From Apophysomyces variabilis (lineage: Eukaryota; Mucoromycota; Mucoromycetes; Mucorales; Mucoraceae), in NCBI GenBank assembly GCA_002749535.1, contig MZZL01000137.1, positions 208,345 to 272,344 on the forward strand: 64,000 nucleotides of DNA, read 5' to 3'. Below, piece by piece: positions 50,978 to 62,282 of this stretch (the first letter of the stretch is position 1; every line of letters starts with the position of its first letter). The notes under the pieces were generated by a model, which was not told where the DNA came from, ran no database searches, and was given only the letters and a program-made list of their open reading frames with translations. Made by a program: the position numbers and the translations under genes.

Positions 50978-53940
50978 ATGACAAACGTACTTCAGTCAAG
51001 AAGGTGAATAAGAACACCTGAGGCATATTGGTCAAATAGTGAAGCATGTTTCTGTAGTAACTAATCGCCCTCTTGTCTTAGACGAAGCTGGGACGTCATC
51101 TTCAGTGACCCGAACATATCCATCAATTCTCTCCGTCTCCGAGCCATTGCAGGAAATGTCTGTCAACAAGGTCTCCGGTCGGTTTGTTGGAAGGCAAGCT
51201 AACTGTGGTCTATATAATTTAACCATAACGGATCCTATTTCAGATATTTCTTGGATACTTGCCCGCACTGGACACTTCTTCATGGTCCGCAACACATAGC
51301 CAGCAACGGCAACGCTATGCAGATTTAAAGAGAGTTTATATTGATGAACCAGCTGAAAAAATCTCAGAGAAAAGCGGAAATCAAGAGGACTTGAGTGACA
51401 ACAACCCCTTGGCGCTCAACGAAAGCGTAGGATACTGTATTCTTTGTTAGCATATATTATGCTGAAATCCAGGATTTTAGAACCCATGGCAACAATATTT
51501 TGCTGATCTTGAGCTCCGAAAAGTGATTCTCCAGGATGTTGAACGGACGTGAGTTTTTTGGTGTATACAAGGCATTGCTGATATGTGTACATGTAGGCTC
51601 CCTGATGTTGATTATTTCCGTTCAGAAGAGGCACAGCACCGTATGACGGATATCTTGTTTATCTATTGCAAACTCCATCAGAACGTGTCTTACAGACAGG
51701 GAATGCACGAGTTACTTGCACCGCTGTATTTTGTCGTAGCAACAGAAAGTATGGACCCTGAGGGGATCAACCCAATAGAGTAAGTCCACTAGAATCAGGA
51801 GAACCAAACATCTTACCAAGTGCATTTGGATTTAAGTCCCGTAGTACAAACTATGACCAAAACGTTGGATGCTAACTACGTTGAGCACGACTCTTTTATA
51901 CTGTTTGAGAATTTGATGAAGTATGCAAAGACGTGGTACGAATTTAACGCGAATGTTCCCATGTCAAGTCAAAATCAAGTAAGCGGATATTTGCTGCTTG
52001 CTTCATTTTTGGTAACAATTGTAGACCCAAGCTGCCCGATATTCTTCGGAAATTGTGGCAGAATCACATGCAGTACGTACCTCAGAATACAAAGTGGCCA
52101 TCGCTGATAACTTAGTAGACTTCCCGTCAGAATCCTGTTGTTTCTGCATGTCTCCGCATACACCAGCAATATCTTCAAAAGGTCGATCCGGTGCTTCACA
52201 AGCATCTGGAGTCACTAGGGATCGAACCGCAACTGTATGGAATGTAAGTTGATATCGCGAAGCTCAACTACAGCTCATTGTATGTATTAGACGCTGGCTA
52301 CGGTTGCTTTTTGGAAGAGAATTTGATATAAATAACTTGCTCAAGTTATGGGACGCCATCTTTGCACAGGATGCCACGTTGAGTATTTCTGAATTTATTT
52401 GTCTTTCTATTCTTCTACGGATGCGCGACCAATGTAGGATAACACTCGGTACATAAAGTTTGGACCAGCTAACCATTTCTGCATTATATAGTGCTGTCCA
52501 AAGGGTATTCCGAATGTCTTAGCATGCTGATGAGACCAATACAAACCGACAATCCCGTTTCATTCGTCGAGCAGGCCAGATATTTACAAGAAAATCTGGG
52601 GTCAGACGCAGGGTTACATATTCTAAAGCAGAATGATATCCGTGCTGGCAAAGAACCTCGAATTTCCCTCTGGGATGGCGTGGATCTACAAAGGCACAAT
52701 CAATCACCAATAAATCGATTAAGTCATCGACGATCTCACGGTACGAACTTGGAAAGTTTCACAAATATGACCCGAGGAATGATGAAAAGCCCACAAGTCC
52801 AAGAACTAAACAAGGCGATTGCTGGTATGGTGGACAGTGTGCAGGTAGGCAGAGCAGAACGATTAGACATGGGCAGCTTATATTACTATGTGACAGAAAA
52901 ATGTCGGTCTGTTGGGGAGCTCATTCGATATTCCTAACAATAGTCCGCGCCGTCGGTTGACAGCCCCGTCCGAATTTACAGCAGATATTGATAGATTTGC
53001 TAGTTCCGGATCTTTTCATAAGTATGACTCGCATAGGAGGAGCGAGCAGCGAGAAGTCCTACCACCAAAGAATACGCTGGAAAACTCCGATCTTTTACGG
53101 TTGCAATCCGTGAATCGGCAAATGGGCGATCTGGTCGCCAAATGCGTCGATGTGCTGGAAAAAGAACTGTTTGGCACACCCGAAAGTTCTCAAAACCCAA
53201 GCACAAACAACGAAGCTGACCAACAATCTGAGGAACAACTAGTAGGAGAAGCTGCTGCGTCAGTCAAGGAAGACCAGGAAAACGGATCTACCAACAAGCA
53301 AAGCGAAGAAATTACTGCGACCGCGGTCCCTGCAGGAACATCCGAAAGGAAACTAGATGAGGCATCGCTCATTATTGCTCTTGTTGGATTGAAACATGTT
53401 AGAGATGTTCTCACAGGGCGTCAAACGGAATTCGATCCAAGCGTTGTGGATGTGAAATATGACCGCACTATTGCCGATACCAGAACAGAAGAACCTGAAT
53501 CTCTTGAAGAATCTGAAGACTCTCATCAGAAGCCTGAATCGTCACCAGGTCTAATGGTAGACAAGCCGCTACCTGCTCTTCAGGAAGAAGACGTTAAGCC
53601 CACAGTACCCACAAAATATTACCCTGCCAACCCCCCTCCTCGGAAGCCAACAGTGAAATATCGAATTGAAGATATATTAGCCGACCCTGAATTGCAGACC
53701 AATGCATTCAGATCGTCTCAGACTAGTAAACTGGAATCCATACTTCAAGGGGATAACAAGGTTGAATCTACGCCTGAACCGTCATTAACACGAAAACGCA
53801 AGAGTGTATCACTGAAGCGAACCGAAAATGACAGCAGTGCGGTTGATGCAGCATCTAAAATTTTGTCCGACAGTGGCAATGATCCTTTGGATGCAAAGAA
53901 CCTAGACAACAAGAAGACGTACGAGTATGATGTGTTCTAA
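50978..53940 (+). CDS. TBC-domain Rab GTPase-activating protein, TBC1D5-like
   Basis: Predicted Rab GAP. The human relative TBC1D5 acts on Rab7 with retromer and in autophagy. Traced start ATG 50978 (MTNVLQSRR spliced to RSWDVIFSDPNISINSLR), then AIAGNVCQQGLRSVCWK, a GC-AG intron (51194-51243), and IFLGYLPALDTSSW. The TBC domain has the arginine finger ILQDVERT and the glutamine finger NVSYRQGMHELLAPLYFV. DNNPLALNESNPWQQYFADL, ACLRIHQQYLQKVDPVLHKH, LGIEPQLYGMRWLRLLFGRE and DINNLLKLWDAIFAQD follow in order and match TBC1D5. The C-terminal third (52700-53940) is hydrophilic, Ser/Glu/Lys-rich and probably disordered. About ten exons; splice sites around 51990-52150 were chosen to keep these conserved blocks in frame. 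Confidence 0.85.
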
Positions 53941-54174
53941 CTTCATATAATCATCTAAATTAAAGATTTCATTATAATTCATTAAGAATTAGCATATTAA
54001 ACTCTTTTCTATTGTATCTTCTTTTGTACAGCTTAAGAAAATAGGATGGGGAAGCTGCTTTACTTGAGATGCTGTACACCTTTTGTATTTTTGGTGGTGT
54101 ACGAATGTGGTGCTCAGAACTTTGCTGTTATCATGAACTCTACAGCTCCGCATGTGTGTTCCACTTTGTTCAGC

Positions 54175-55161
54175 ATGGAGTCGCCAACAACAACGGAAAA
54201 TGTTCCTAGCTATGCACCAACGTTTTCGACCAATACAAAAAGTAGTACAGCTGTATATACTTGATATAGCTGACTTTAGTTCTTTAGGCATTAATCTCGA
54301 TGAGGTTTTCGATTTGCATAAATGAGTTATCAAGAAGTCATGCTAAATATATTGCCTTGATTGTAGGAAGTACGACTGTTCTCTAACAATAAGGACAGAG
54401 AAAAATATGATAACATGGCCGATCTGTTTGCTATTATTGTGCTAATGGAACATCTCGAGAAAGCATTCATCCGTGATTCCATCACACCAGAAGCGTATGA
54501 CAGGAAATCCGGCTATAGCATCACCTATACTCAAATACTGTTTAGATATACTCCACAATGCTCCAACTTAATCGCCAAATATAAAACAACGATGAACTTT
54601 TTGTCGAATAGCATAACCAACCTGGAGACTTTTATGAACGACTACAAAGTAAGTATAAATACGATCTCAATCAATCTTAGACCCTATGATGTAGTTGAGC
54701 TGTCCTGCAGCCGTTAATCGCTTCAAGATTGGTGTTCCCGCGACATATGAACACGCAGTAGGTCATAACACCAACGATGTGGGAAATTCTGCAAAACATG
54801 TGGCCGATATCGTCACGGTAATGCTTACCTACAGAGGAAAAGAAGATAATAACCAAATATTTTCATCAAGTCGTTTGTCACTTTGACGGATACACTGCAG
54901 TTACGCCGGTTTGCGGTGGACGACCTTTATCCGATTTTATCCGATTTGATCAAAGCTCTTAATAAGATGCCCTCACTACCGGCTGATTTCGGTGGCAAGG
55001 TAAAAGTACGGGAATGGCTTATAACGCTTCACTCCATGCAAGCAAGTGACGAGATTACGGAGAAGCAATCACGGCAGATGCTGTTTGATATGGAACAATC
55101 TCATAACGAATTTTATCGACTACTGAGTGGGGAACACAAAGCAGAAGATGTGATGGATTAA
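54175..55161 (+). CDS. VPS28: ESCRT-I subunit Vps28
   Basis: Subunit of ESCRT-I, which sorts ubiquitinated membrane cargo into multivesicular bodies and recruits ESCRT-II through its C-terminal domain. Traced start ATG 54175 (MESPTTTENVPSYAPTF), then short exons giving INLDEEVRLFSNNKDREKYD and NMADLFAIIVLMEHLEKAFI. An intron inside an apparent open frame (54491-54543) must be removed to obtain ITPEAYTPQCSNLIAKYK, as conserved. Then CPAAVNRFKIGVPATYEHAV, the core end HVADIVTLFITFMDTLQLRR, and the C-terminal four-helix domain (LPADFGGKVKVREWL, ITEKQSRQMLFDMEQSHNEF). It ends at 55161. Full length and intact. Confidence 0.93.
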
Positions 55162-55537
55162 TATGTAACGCTCGATGTTCCATTCTCTTTTATATCCTCA
55201 AACAGATGTAGAAAATACCAACCGAAAAAAGACAACAATAAAATGGTTTTCGGATTTGGGATCTTTGTCGATTTGGGGAATTTGCAAGAATATTTCTGGT
55301 TATTCACTTCAACCTCCATGCGATCATCTAATATCTCTATTGTAGAAGCGGGACAGACTTTATATCTTAAAAGCATGTACGCCGTACGGATAGGCGATAT
55401 ATGATGCTGGAATAACCGATGCATTCAGAAAACACGCCTTGCAGTTTGACCGATTCTCCTTGCTCTCTCTTTATCGAAAGAACAGAGATATGTATACATT
55501 AGCTAAAACGGAATATGTGTATTTTACAAGCTGTATA
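55162..55537. other. Convergent gap (VPS28 / ORC6)
   Basis: About 375 bases. Contains an 88-codon minus-strand frame (55158-55424) with one hydrophobic stretch (TILLLSFFGWYFLHLF) that I cannot assign and do not call a gene. No other feature seen. Confidence 0.35.
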
Positions 55538-56560
55538 TTAAACTAGCGATGCTGAATTGATCTTCGCGGTAATATTATCTTTCCACTGCTGATAGTCTAA
55601 GTACCTTTTCGTCATTTTGTAATGCTGCCTGTTAATCATGGACACGATTCCCGATACAGGTGGCCGCTGTTGCTTCATGGAAACAGTGGCTTCTCCAGAT
55701 CCTTTCGCTTGGTTTTCTTTTCCTTTCTTTCCAGTTCGTTCATTGTCAGTATTATTGTTTAAGGCTGTCCTAGTCCTTCGTTTTACAGTACGTTCTTCCT
55801 CTTTCTTTTCATCCGTTTTATCTTGCAACTGCCGCTTACGAACGGACCTGCTTGGTTTGGTGGAGACTTTTTTTAGATCGGTAATGGGACCAGGACATGT
55901 GTCCTCTACAGTCTTAGTCGTTTTCTTTAGCTCCGCCTGGCTACAGGCGCAGAGAGATTGTAACCTTGATTTGTCGATGTGTTCCTACGACAACGTTCAC
56001 CAAAAGCTGGTTACACGTGGTTATCAATTACCCCTAGAGCCTTTGCGCATATATAGAAAACACCTCCTTTCCACACGGGTAGCTGTAGTTCTTCTTGTGC
56101 ACTCACTCGTTTGCCGATACTTAGTTGTGATATATATTGCTCTGTAAATGTTGTCCATAACTGTTTTACATGTGAAAGCATAGTAGTACATCCAAAAGCG
56201 ACTGATAGCGTTTCTAAAGTGATGGTGGGTTGTATATTTAACTGCTTTCGTACGACGTTTATGGCAGAATCATAGGCTGATTTCCGACATGCTGACAGTT
56301 GTACGGCAAGTTCGTTATTCCAGCCGTAGCGCCCTAGACTTTACATCGACTCAGTTTCATTACAGTTTATCACCGTAATACCTCTCATGAGCGATTTGAA
56401 TGCTTATGACTGGTTTACAGTTTGGACCTTTTGCAAACACTTTGGCAGGTACCAAGTTAGTGCATTGACTGTAGAAATGTTCTGCTCGCTCTCTAAGTTC
56501 GTTATCATCGCTGAAATGCAGTCGTTCAAGGCAGTGAAGAAGTGCATTTCGATCTGCCAT
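55538..56560 (-). CDS. ORC6: Origin recognition complex subunit 6
   Basis: Smallest ORC subunit, with a TFIIB-like fold, needed for MCM loading at replication origins. ATG 56560 (MADRNALLHCLERLHFSDDN). The first exon reads FAKGPNCKPVISIQIAHE; an intron of about 45 nt leads to LGRYGWNNELAVQLSACRKS, then YDSAINVVRKQLNIQPTITL, the conserved helix block VAFGCTTMLSHVKQLWTTF, and QEELQLPVWKGGVFYICAKA. A second intron joins this to HIDKSRLQSLCACSQAELKK. The C-terminal half (RTVKRRTRTALNN, KKGKENQAKGSGEA) is basic and disordered, followed by a short helical end (SMINRQHYKMTKRYLDYQQW) near where yeast and metazoan Orc6 bind partners. The long plus-strand frame over 55638-56147 is an antisense shadow of this gene. 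Confidence 0.87.
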
Positions 56561-57238
56561 TTGATATCAGCACAAATTTCGTGGCGGTCGCTACAAGTTC
56601 TGTTGAAGGAAACAAAAAAACCTGCCAAGCTGAGATTGCCTGGTCCCCGCTCATTACCAAAAGAAGAAATTGCTCGACAGACTGCATACCATTACCCTAA
56701 TTCAACAAGGTTGCGTACAAAAGTAATCTATTCAGCATATTGTGTCCGCAAAGAATAGTGGCCAAGGGCCATTCTGTAGACAAGATAATGAAATGCTCCA
56801 TTCTCTCTCTCACCATTGCAGAATGTACTAGAGGAAAAGCGATTTGTGCCTTCTACGTACCTAGTATATTTCTCTGACGCCAAAAAAAATTGGAACTTAT
56901 AGATGTCAAGGTTGTTCAAGGACGACGTTCCGTGTGCAATGAGGTTATATTTATATCTCGTCGACCCTTCAATATCTGCTATATATGCTGCTAATTTTGC
57001 CCTTGTAGCAAATAATGCAATTGGAAAGGCCTATATCCGTGCTAGCGAAAAAAGATGCTAAGATCGTTTTCGTCCACATTTAGTATCATCTACAACACTA
57101 AACAACATTATAGACATCGTTGCCTTACTGGATGAACCATTGTGTGATGCCCAACTTTCGATAAAGCATCATAAAGTTTTTTGCGGGAGTGATTTTACAG
57201 GAGACATCGTACGAACACAATTGGTAATCTCTCTAAAA
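56561..57238 (+). other. Possible unassigned or decayed gene fragments
   Basis: Between the ORC6 start and the bHLH stop, the plus strand carries coding-like stretches in shifting frames: LRLPGPRSLPKEEIARQTAY (about 56628-56690), EEKRFVPSTYLVYFSDAKK (about 56833-56889), LELIDVKVVQGRRSVCNE (about 56890-56943), NNAIGKAYIRASEK (about 57011-57053) and NNIIDIVALLDEPLCDAQLS (about 57101-57165). GT-AG introns could join some of them, but I found no start codon, a run of eight A near 56882 shifts the frame, and I recognise no family. It could be a pseudogene, or an intact gene I cannot splice. Confidence 0.25.
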
Positions 57239-58267
57239 TTACTCGGAGGCATCTCTTATGTGTAAATTGCCAAACTGCTGTTGAAACTGTAATGACCCAG
57301 CACGTTCATGGCGTGAGTGCACAGTTTCCATAGCCCGCACTGGTTGGGTTGATGAATAAAAATTATCCGTAGAACGTTGATTGTTCTGGAGACGCTGTGA
57401 GGAATAGCTCCCCTTCTCGCTGATGTATTCTCCTCGCTTGGCTGCATTGATAAGTTGTTCAAGTTCCATAACTCTGTCCTTATAACGCACGACTTCTTCA
57501 CGAAGTTCCTTGATGTGATCAACCGATAACTTGAGAATAGTACCTTTGTTGACTGCTTTCCCGTTTGGAATATTTTGGTTACCAGCGATGGCCATAGCAT
57601 TGGAGCTGGTAGGTGCAGTTTCGAGCATGTGCTCTGGTAATAATGTCGATAGTTCTGGATATGGAAAAGCATGATCGGTCATCTTCGTAATATCTGGTGA
57701 CCCAAATGCTTACTCACCTTGGATGCGCTCGTTAATATTATCCCTTCTTCTACGTTCTACAGCATTGTGTGATTCCCGGCGTCGACGTCGCTTTTCAAAC
57801 ATTTCCTGTAAGCTTATTACAAAAGTTAGTACGTTTACAATCGGTAGATTGAGCGTGCTTTACTTTCTCTGCTGTGATTCATCATCCTCAGTCCCTGTGT
57901 ATGCGTCTAAGTGGCCAGTGGACGTAGATGGAGAAATGATCATGTCTCTCCCTACGAAAATAGGCGATTGGCCAAACGACGATCCAGTGGAGTCAAGACT
58001 GGTCCCAAACCAATTTTGGGCGTTTTGTTCAGTAAATGGAATAGCTCGTCCACCTGCTGCAGCAGTGCTTGTAGGCGGGCTCATTGCGATAGATACTGCG
58101 CCAAAGCTGTTATGGCGTTGGTGTATTTGATATGGATTCACTCTATTGTTGCGCGCGACAGGAACAGCACCAACAGTAGTATGTGGGGTACCCAGCGTAG
58201 TCATACTGGGAGGTGAAAACTGATCTGTAGATTCCAAATTGAATTCCTGTTGTATTGGTGAGTACAT
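57239..58267 (-). CDS. bHLH transcription factor (USF/MITF-like basic region)
   Basis: Nuclear DNA-binding protein of the basic helix-loop-helix class. ATG 58267 (MYSPIQQEFNLESTDQFSPP) opens a Ser/Thr/Pro-rich N-terminal exon of about 130 residues. After an intron, FEKRRRRRESHNAVERRRR gives the basic region with His, Glu and Arg at the E-box (CACGTG-type) contact positions, followed by DNINERI. Another intron leads to helix 2 and its extension: ELSTLLPEHMLE, a loop of about 30 residues longer than usual (NIPNGKAVNKGT), then ILKLSVDHIKELREEVVRYK and DRVMELEQLINAAKRG, a leucine-zipper-like helix. It ends at 57239. Class B (USF, MITF, Myc-like) is clear; the orthologue is not. Confidence 0.88.
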
Positions 58268-60180
58268 GAGTGAGAAAGCGGAAAGGAAAGGAGCCTTGTC
58301 GTTTTTAAGATTTCTTTTTCTAGTTGCTTGTGACCTGCTGACTCCTTGTATTCAACTTTTTGAGTTTAACTTTTTTGGAACTAGACAAAAAGGGCCTGCA
58401 GTCAAGGTTTGAATATGTGGACTTCATCTATTTGCAGTTTGCTACTCAAAGAAAAGCGAAGGAAGCTGTATTCTGTTGAACTCAAAGAAGAAAAAGCGCA
58501 AGATTGCAATCATATTAATCCTTTCAACGAGTGGAAAGGAACAAAGCAACCGCTGCATGCACCAGATTTGAGATATATGCCCAATGCGTAACACAGTTGA
58601 ATCAAGCCCGTCTTGATTATTGGAAGCCAGTTGCCGCCATATCCTCCGCTTCAGGCCGCACTCGTTTTTCCACACATCGCGTCTTGTATTGCATGGTGCC
58701 TAAGAATACGAAAATTCGTCCAGTATATGCATCGAAAAATCCATGCAACGATAGACGCGTATCTGGACGCCATAATCAAATCATTCCATTACTCTGCAAG
58801 CCAAATCACCCATTAAGCTTAGTTGACTGTTCCGATGGTTAGATTACTAGTAGCGCTAGTAAACCCACTCATAGAATCTAGAGCTACAGTGGTTTTTGCT
58901 GACAAGATTGGTCAGCATTATAACCTTTCTATTAGAGAGGGTTAACTTAATGTTATCCGTAAAGCAAAATAGGAGTTATACGACATGTAAGTCTAGCACG
59001 TAAATATTTCTTAGTTGCGTTTCCAGACATTGCGGGACAGCAAGTGTCGGCAAGTATAGACTGGGTTCAGTGCGTGCACAGACAGTGTAAGCGGCGTCCT
59101 GCAGGATAAGGTTCATACAACAAACAATTTTACTGATTCTTCTGTTTATGTAGAGCAATAATTCTTCTTGTTATTTACGTCATTTTCTTATTAAGCTTAA
59201 ATGACATCTAGGGTTGAAAAGGCACTGATCGATCGAAAAAGGGAAAGAATGGCCCCAAAAACTGTTGCATGTTTTTTCCCGGTTTTCTTATTATTTTCTC
59301 TGCATGCGAAGACATGGTAAGTTTGTAATGGAAATTGCAAACAATTCAAGCTAAAATAGAAAGTATATCTAAGCATGTGTAAGAGCTAGTTTGCTCCTTG
59401 TACCGGTGCGATTTGTATCGTTACTTTCGGTGATCTGGATTGGTGCATGGCTGCAGTAAGGCATGATTGAGTTGGGTATGCCATTCTAAACTAAGTTTCC
59501 TGTGTGTTTGGTAGTTTATTGGTTTGGACTTTTACCCTCTAATGGTTTAGTTATGGACTACACTACTTTTTGTGGGGTTAGGCCGTCGATCGACTAAACA
59601 CGCATTGCTTATTGTGGTCCTCGGTATCGTACAAGAGCGCAAAGGCAATATCAACTGCTGCAACGTTTCGTGTAAAGCTCCTTGGACGTTGGAGCTGTCA
59701 AATATGCTCTCTCTTGGAAAGGAACACTGACCACTCATTGATGTGACTTCCTTGTTCTCATGAGAGTACCACTGATAATGATGTTTTTGGCAGTATAAAG
59801 GGATTTAAGCTTTATTCAGCTCTATCTGCGTGTTACTATTTCTGTTTTGAAGCAGTTATAAATACGCCATATGTTTGTCCATAAAATGACAGGCTATATT
59901 ACCCATTGCTTTTCATTGTGCTATACTAAATGTTCGAAATCTGGAACTAGCAAAGATAGTTTTCAAATATTGCCGGTACTAAAGCTTGTACGGTGTGATA
60001 TACTGACATTTTATGCATCCATCAATCATTACTACGTTAGGGAACATAGCGAAAGATACTCTGGAAAAAATAAAGGTTAACGTTGATATTTACGCAAGCA
60101 TGGTTAAGTTTATTATTCCGTGCTGTTTATGTCCAACTTTGGGGCACAACTTTTTTTTAAAATGTACAAAAAAATCGTTT
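58268..60180. other. Gene-poor region between bHLH gene and tRNA
   Basis: About 1.9 kb. A plus-strand open stretch around 58590-58816 encodes a partly hydrophobic peptide (QLPPYPPLQAALVFPHIASC) but begins without ATG, and its upstream exons could not be identified; I do not call it a gene. Other ORFs (58976-59158, 59547-59738, 59871-60080) show nothing. No repeats recognised. Confidence 0.4.
60168..60174 (-). terminator. Pol III T-run terminator of tRNA-Glu
   Basis: Seven A on the plus strand (seven T on the tRNA strand), six bases past the tRNA 3' end; the standard RNA polymerase III stop signal. Confidence 0.75.
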
Positions 60181-60252
60181 TTCCCCAGCGGGGAATCGAA
60201 CCCCGGCCGTCGGTGTGAGAGACCGAAATCCTGACCACTGGACCACTGAGGA
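60181..60252 (-). tRNA. tRNA-Glu (anticodon CTC)
   Basis: Seventy-two-base cloverleaf on the minus strand. The acceptor stem TCCTCAG pairs with CTGGGGA (one G-T wobble). D arm GTCC/GGAT with loop AGTGGTCA; anticodon stem TCGGT/ACCGA with loop CTCTCAC, so the anticodon is CTC; T arm CGGGG/CCCCG with TTCGATT. The internal A and B boxes (TGGTCCAGTGG and GGTTCGATTCC) are intact. No intron. The sequence follows eukaryotic tRNA-Glu closely. Confidence 0.95.
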
Positions 60253-60937
60253 AGCTATATTATAGCACAAGGTGTCATACTTTTTCTGGCCTTACCACCC
60301 GAGTAAATGCAACATGGAAAGAATGAAAAGATGGAGCCTTTGGGAGTAAGAATGGTGGAAAGTTTGTCTTGCTCTTCAAGAAGTACATGGCTAGGTACAC
60401 TACACGTTGGCTTAGGTGTGCGACCTTTGCTCTTGGTTTGGTGCACACCTGCCTTGTATGTACACAACTCCTACAGACCTGGTTGGTACACCACAAGCAA
60501 TTGTTTGTACACGCACATCCGTCTCAGATGTAAATGGTCATTTGGTGTAACTTGGAAAACACGACTGAATCCTTCCTTCCATTCTTTTCCAGTGATCGCA
60601 TGCCTTTTTCTAACCTATGTCCTTAGCATTTACCTCCATTTTGTATAATTTTAATTTTAAGTTAGTTTTAGTGAATTTCCCTCTTTGGTTGAATAGTTTT
60701 AGAAGAAATAAAGACACTGGGGAGGAAAAAAAAACCCTCTTTTTTGCAAAATAAGAAGAAAAGAAATCTCCTTGGCGGAACCTTTTGTACCTAAAGAGCT
60801 GGAACCATATTGTACTTGCAAACATCTTTTCTGGATATAGTAAATTTGAAGTGTCTTTAAGATTGCTTTTGAGAAAGGATCTAAGAAACTCATCTTTACT
60901 GCTAAGATCATTTAAAGTGATATTGTTTATTTGGTGA
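60253..60937. other. Intergenic between tRNA and first MITE
   Basis: No gene recognised. A 113-codon plus frame at 60307-60648 and overlapping minus frames have no conserved features. The plus strand at 60410-60530 repeats short GTGTAC/GTACAC-like words (TTGTACACGC, TGTACACAAC, GGTACACCAC), giving local symmetry that may be remnant repeat DNA. Confidence 0.35.
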
Positions 60938-61198
60938 TAAGGCTTGAAATGGGCAGGCCATAACTGGTCAGGTCATAACTGGGCCGGGTCAGGATATTGA
61001 CCCATGGCCCGCTGGGCTGGGCTAAGATCTTAACCCGGAACCTGATACATTAGGCCTATCACACTGGGATGGGCCCATTGACCTGTGGGCCAAGTTGGGT
61101 GGGCCATATCAGGCGGGCCAATTTTATGGCCCAGAACCTGGCCCACTAAGGCCTGCCCGGCAGACATCTGATCAGGCCAGGTCAAATTCTGAGCCCTA
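60938..61198 (+). mobile_element. hAT-type MITE, copy 1 (261 bp)
   Basis: GGCC-rich block with imperfect terminal inverted repeats: it begins TAAGGCTTGAAATGGGC and ends AAATTCTGAGCCCTA (reverse complement TAGGGCTCAGAATTT). It is flanked by an 8-bp near-duplication, TTTGGTGA on the left (60930-60937) and TTTGGCGA on the right (61199-61206). An 8-bp target duplication and TAGGG-like ends are typical of hAT elements. It has no coding capacity and many internal GGCC/TGGGCC words that can pair. The second copy lies 823 bp downstream in opposite orientation. Confidence 0.8.
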
Positions 61199-62021
61199 TT
61201 TGGCGAACTCCCTTTTGTTATCTTCCTTTCATATATTTTATTTTGTTTTCACTCTTTTCTACTATCCTTCATTATATCTTTTCCTTAACCTAACCCTCCC
61301 TCAATTGTATTTTGTTTGAACAGTGTCATATCTGACATGATTACATCACTATATTCAGTGGATAAAACATCAGGTCTAGACTGTCAGTGAACATATTGGC
61401 TATAATGCCTGTATGGATCAGGTTACACTAACATCTTCATAATCTATTCATCTGTTGCTGGGACCCTAGCGGACACAGAATATCAAAAGACAGAAGATTA
61501 ACGTGTCATTACCGATCATACAGATTTTACAAAAGATATTAGTAACTACCCTAACCCGCTTTTACCCACACGCGTTTCTAAAGATATTTAAAGAGAACAG
61601 TCATTCGTGAAATAAAGAACATCTTTTTCAGTCTCACTTATTCTTAGCGTCCTGTTATTTTCATTTTATACGTCAAACAGTTGATATTTTTCAAATTCAT
61701 TATTCATACTTATTGTTGTTGTACTTTTGTGTCTGGTACTATTTTATTTATTTTTACCCCCATCCTTCTTTTTGTACTTACTTGTCACAGTACATAAGCA
61801 CTGCACATATCATTATTACAGTTAATCCTGTATTTTTTTCTTTAGTAGAAATTGGCGATTTTATATCTATCTTATATAGTTAATAAAGTATTACATTTTT
61901 AACAATGACCTAAACTATTGTTTTTGATAATATAAACTAAAAAAGTCTTTGAAATTAATTTTTATTAAGGTTTAAAATTTAAACTAACTTAACTAGATAT
62001 TTACTAAAGAAGCTTTAGTGG
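61199..62021. other. AT-rich spacer between the two MITEs
   Basis: About 820 bases, very A/T-rich, no gene recognised. A single CCTTAACCTAACCCTCCC word (61283-61300) looks telomere-like but is not repeated. Apart from the flanking MITEs, no inverted or direct repeats seen. Confidence 0.4.
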
Positions 62022-62282
62022 TAGGGCTTGGAATTTGACCTGGCCTAACCAAGTGTCTGCTGGGTGGGCCTTAGTAGGCCAGGTTCTGGGCCATAAAATT
62101 GGCCTGCCTGATATGGCCTGCCCAACTTGGCCCACAGGTCAATGGGACCATCTTAGTGTAATTGGCCTAGTATGCTGGGTTCTAGGTTAAGATCTTGGCC
62201 CAGCCCAGTAGGCCATGAGTCAATATCCTGACCTGGCCCAGTTATGACCTGACCGGTTAAGGCCCGCCCATTTCAAGCCCTA
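62022..62282 (-). mobile_element. hAT-type MITE, copy 2 (261 bp, inverted)
   Basis: Same length as copy 1 and aligning to its reverse complement over the whole 261 bases without gaps (hand alignment, about 35 mismatches, nearly all transitions). On the minus strand it starts TAGGGCTTGAAATGGGC and ends AAATTCCAAGCCCTA. Flanks TTTAGTGG and TATACAAT do not match, so no target duplication is visible for this copy. With copy 1 it forms a large foldback structure of about 1.35 kb. Confidence 0.8.

Noticed and set aside
55638..56147. 169-codon plus-strand ORF
   Set aside because: It is antisense to the ORC6 exons, whose conserved protein explains the open frame.
59207..59222. TAGGGTTGAAAAGG word resembling the MITE terminus
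   Set aside because: No partner terminus, no duplicated flank and several mismatches.
60307..60648. 113-codon ORF downstream of the tRNA
   Set aside because: Composition is irregular, overlapping frames are open on the other strand, and no motif is seen.
61283..61300. Telomere-like CCCTAA word
   Set aside because: It occurs once and is not tandem.
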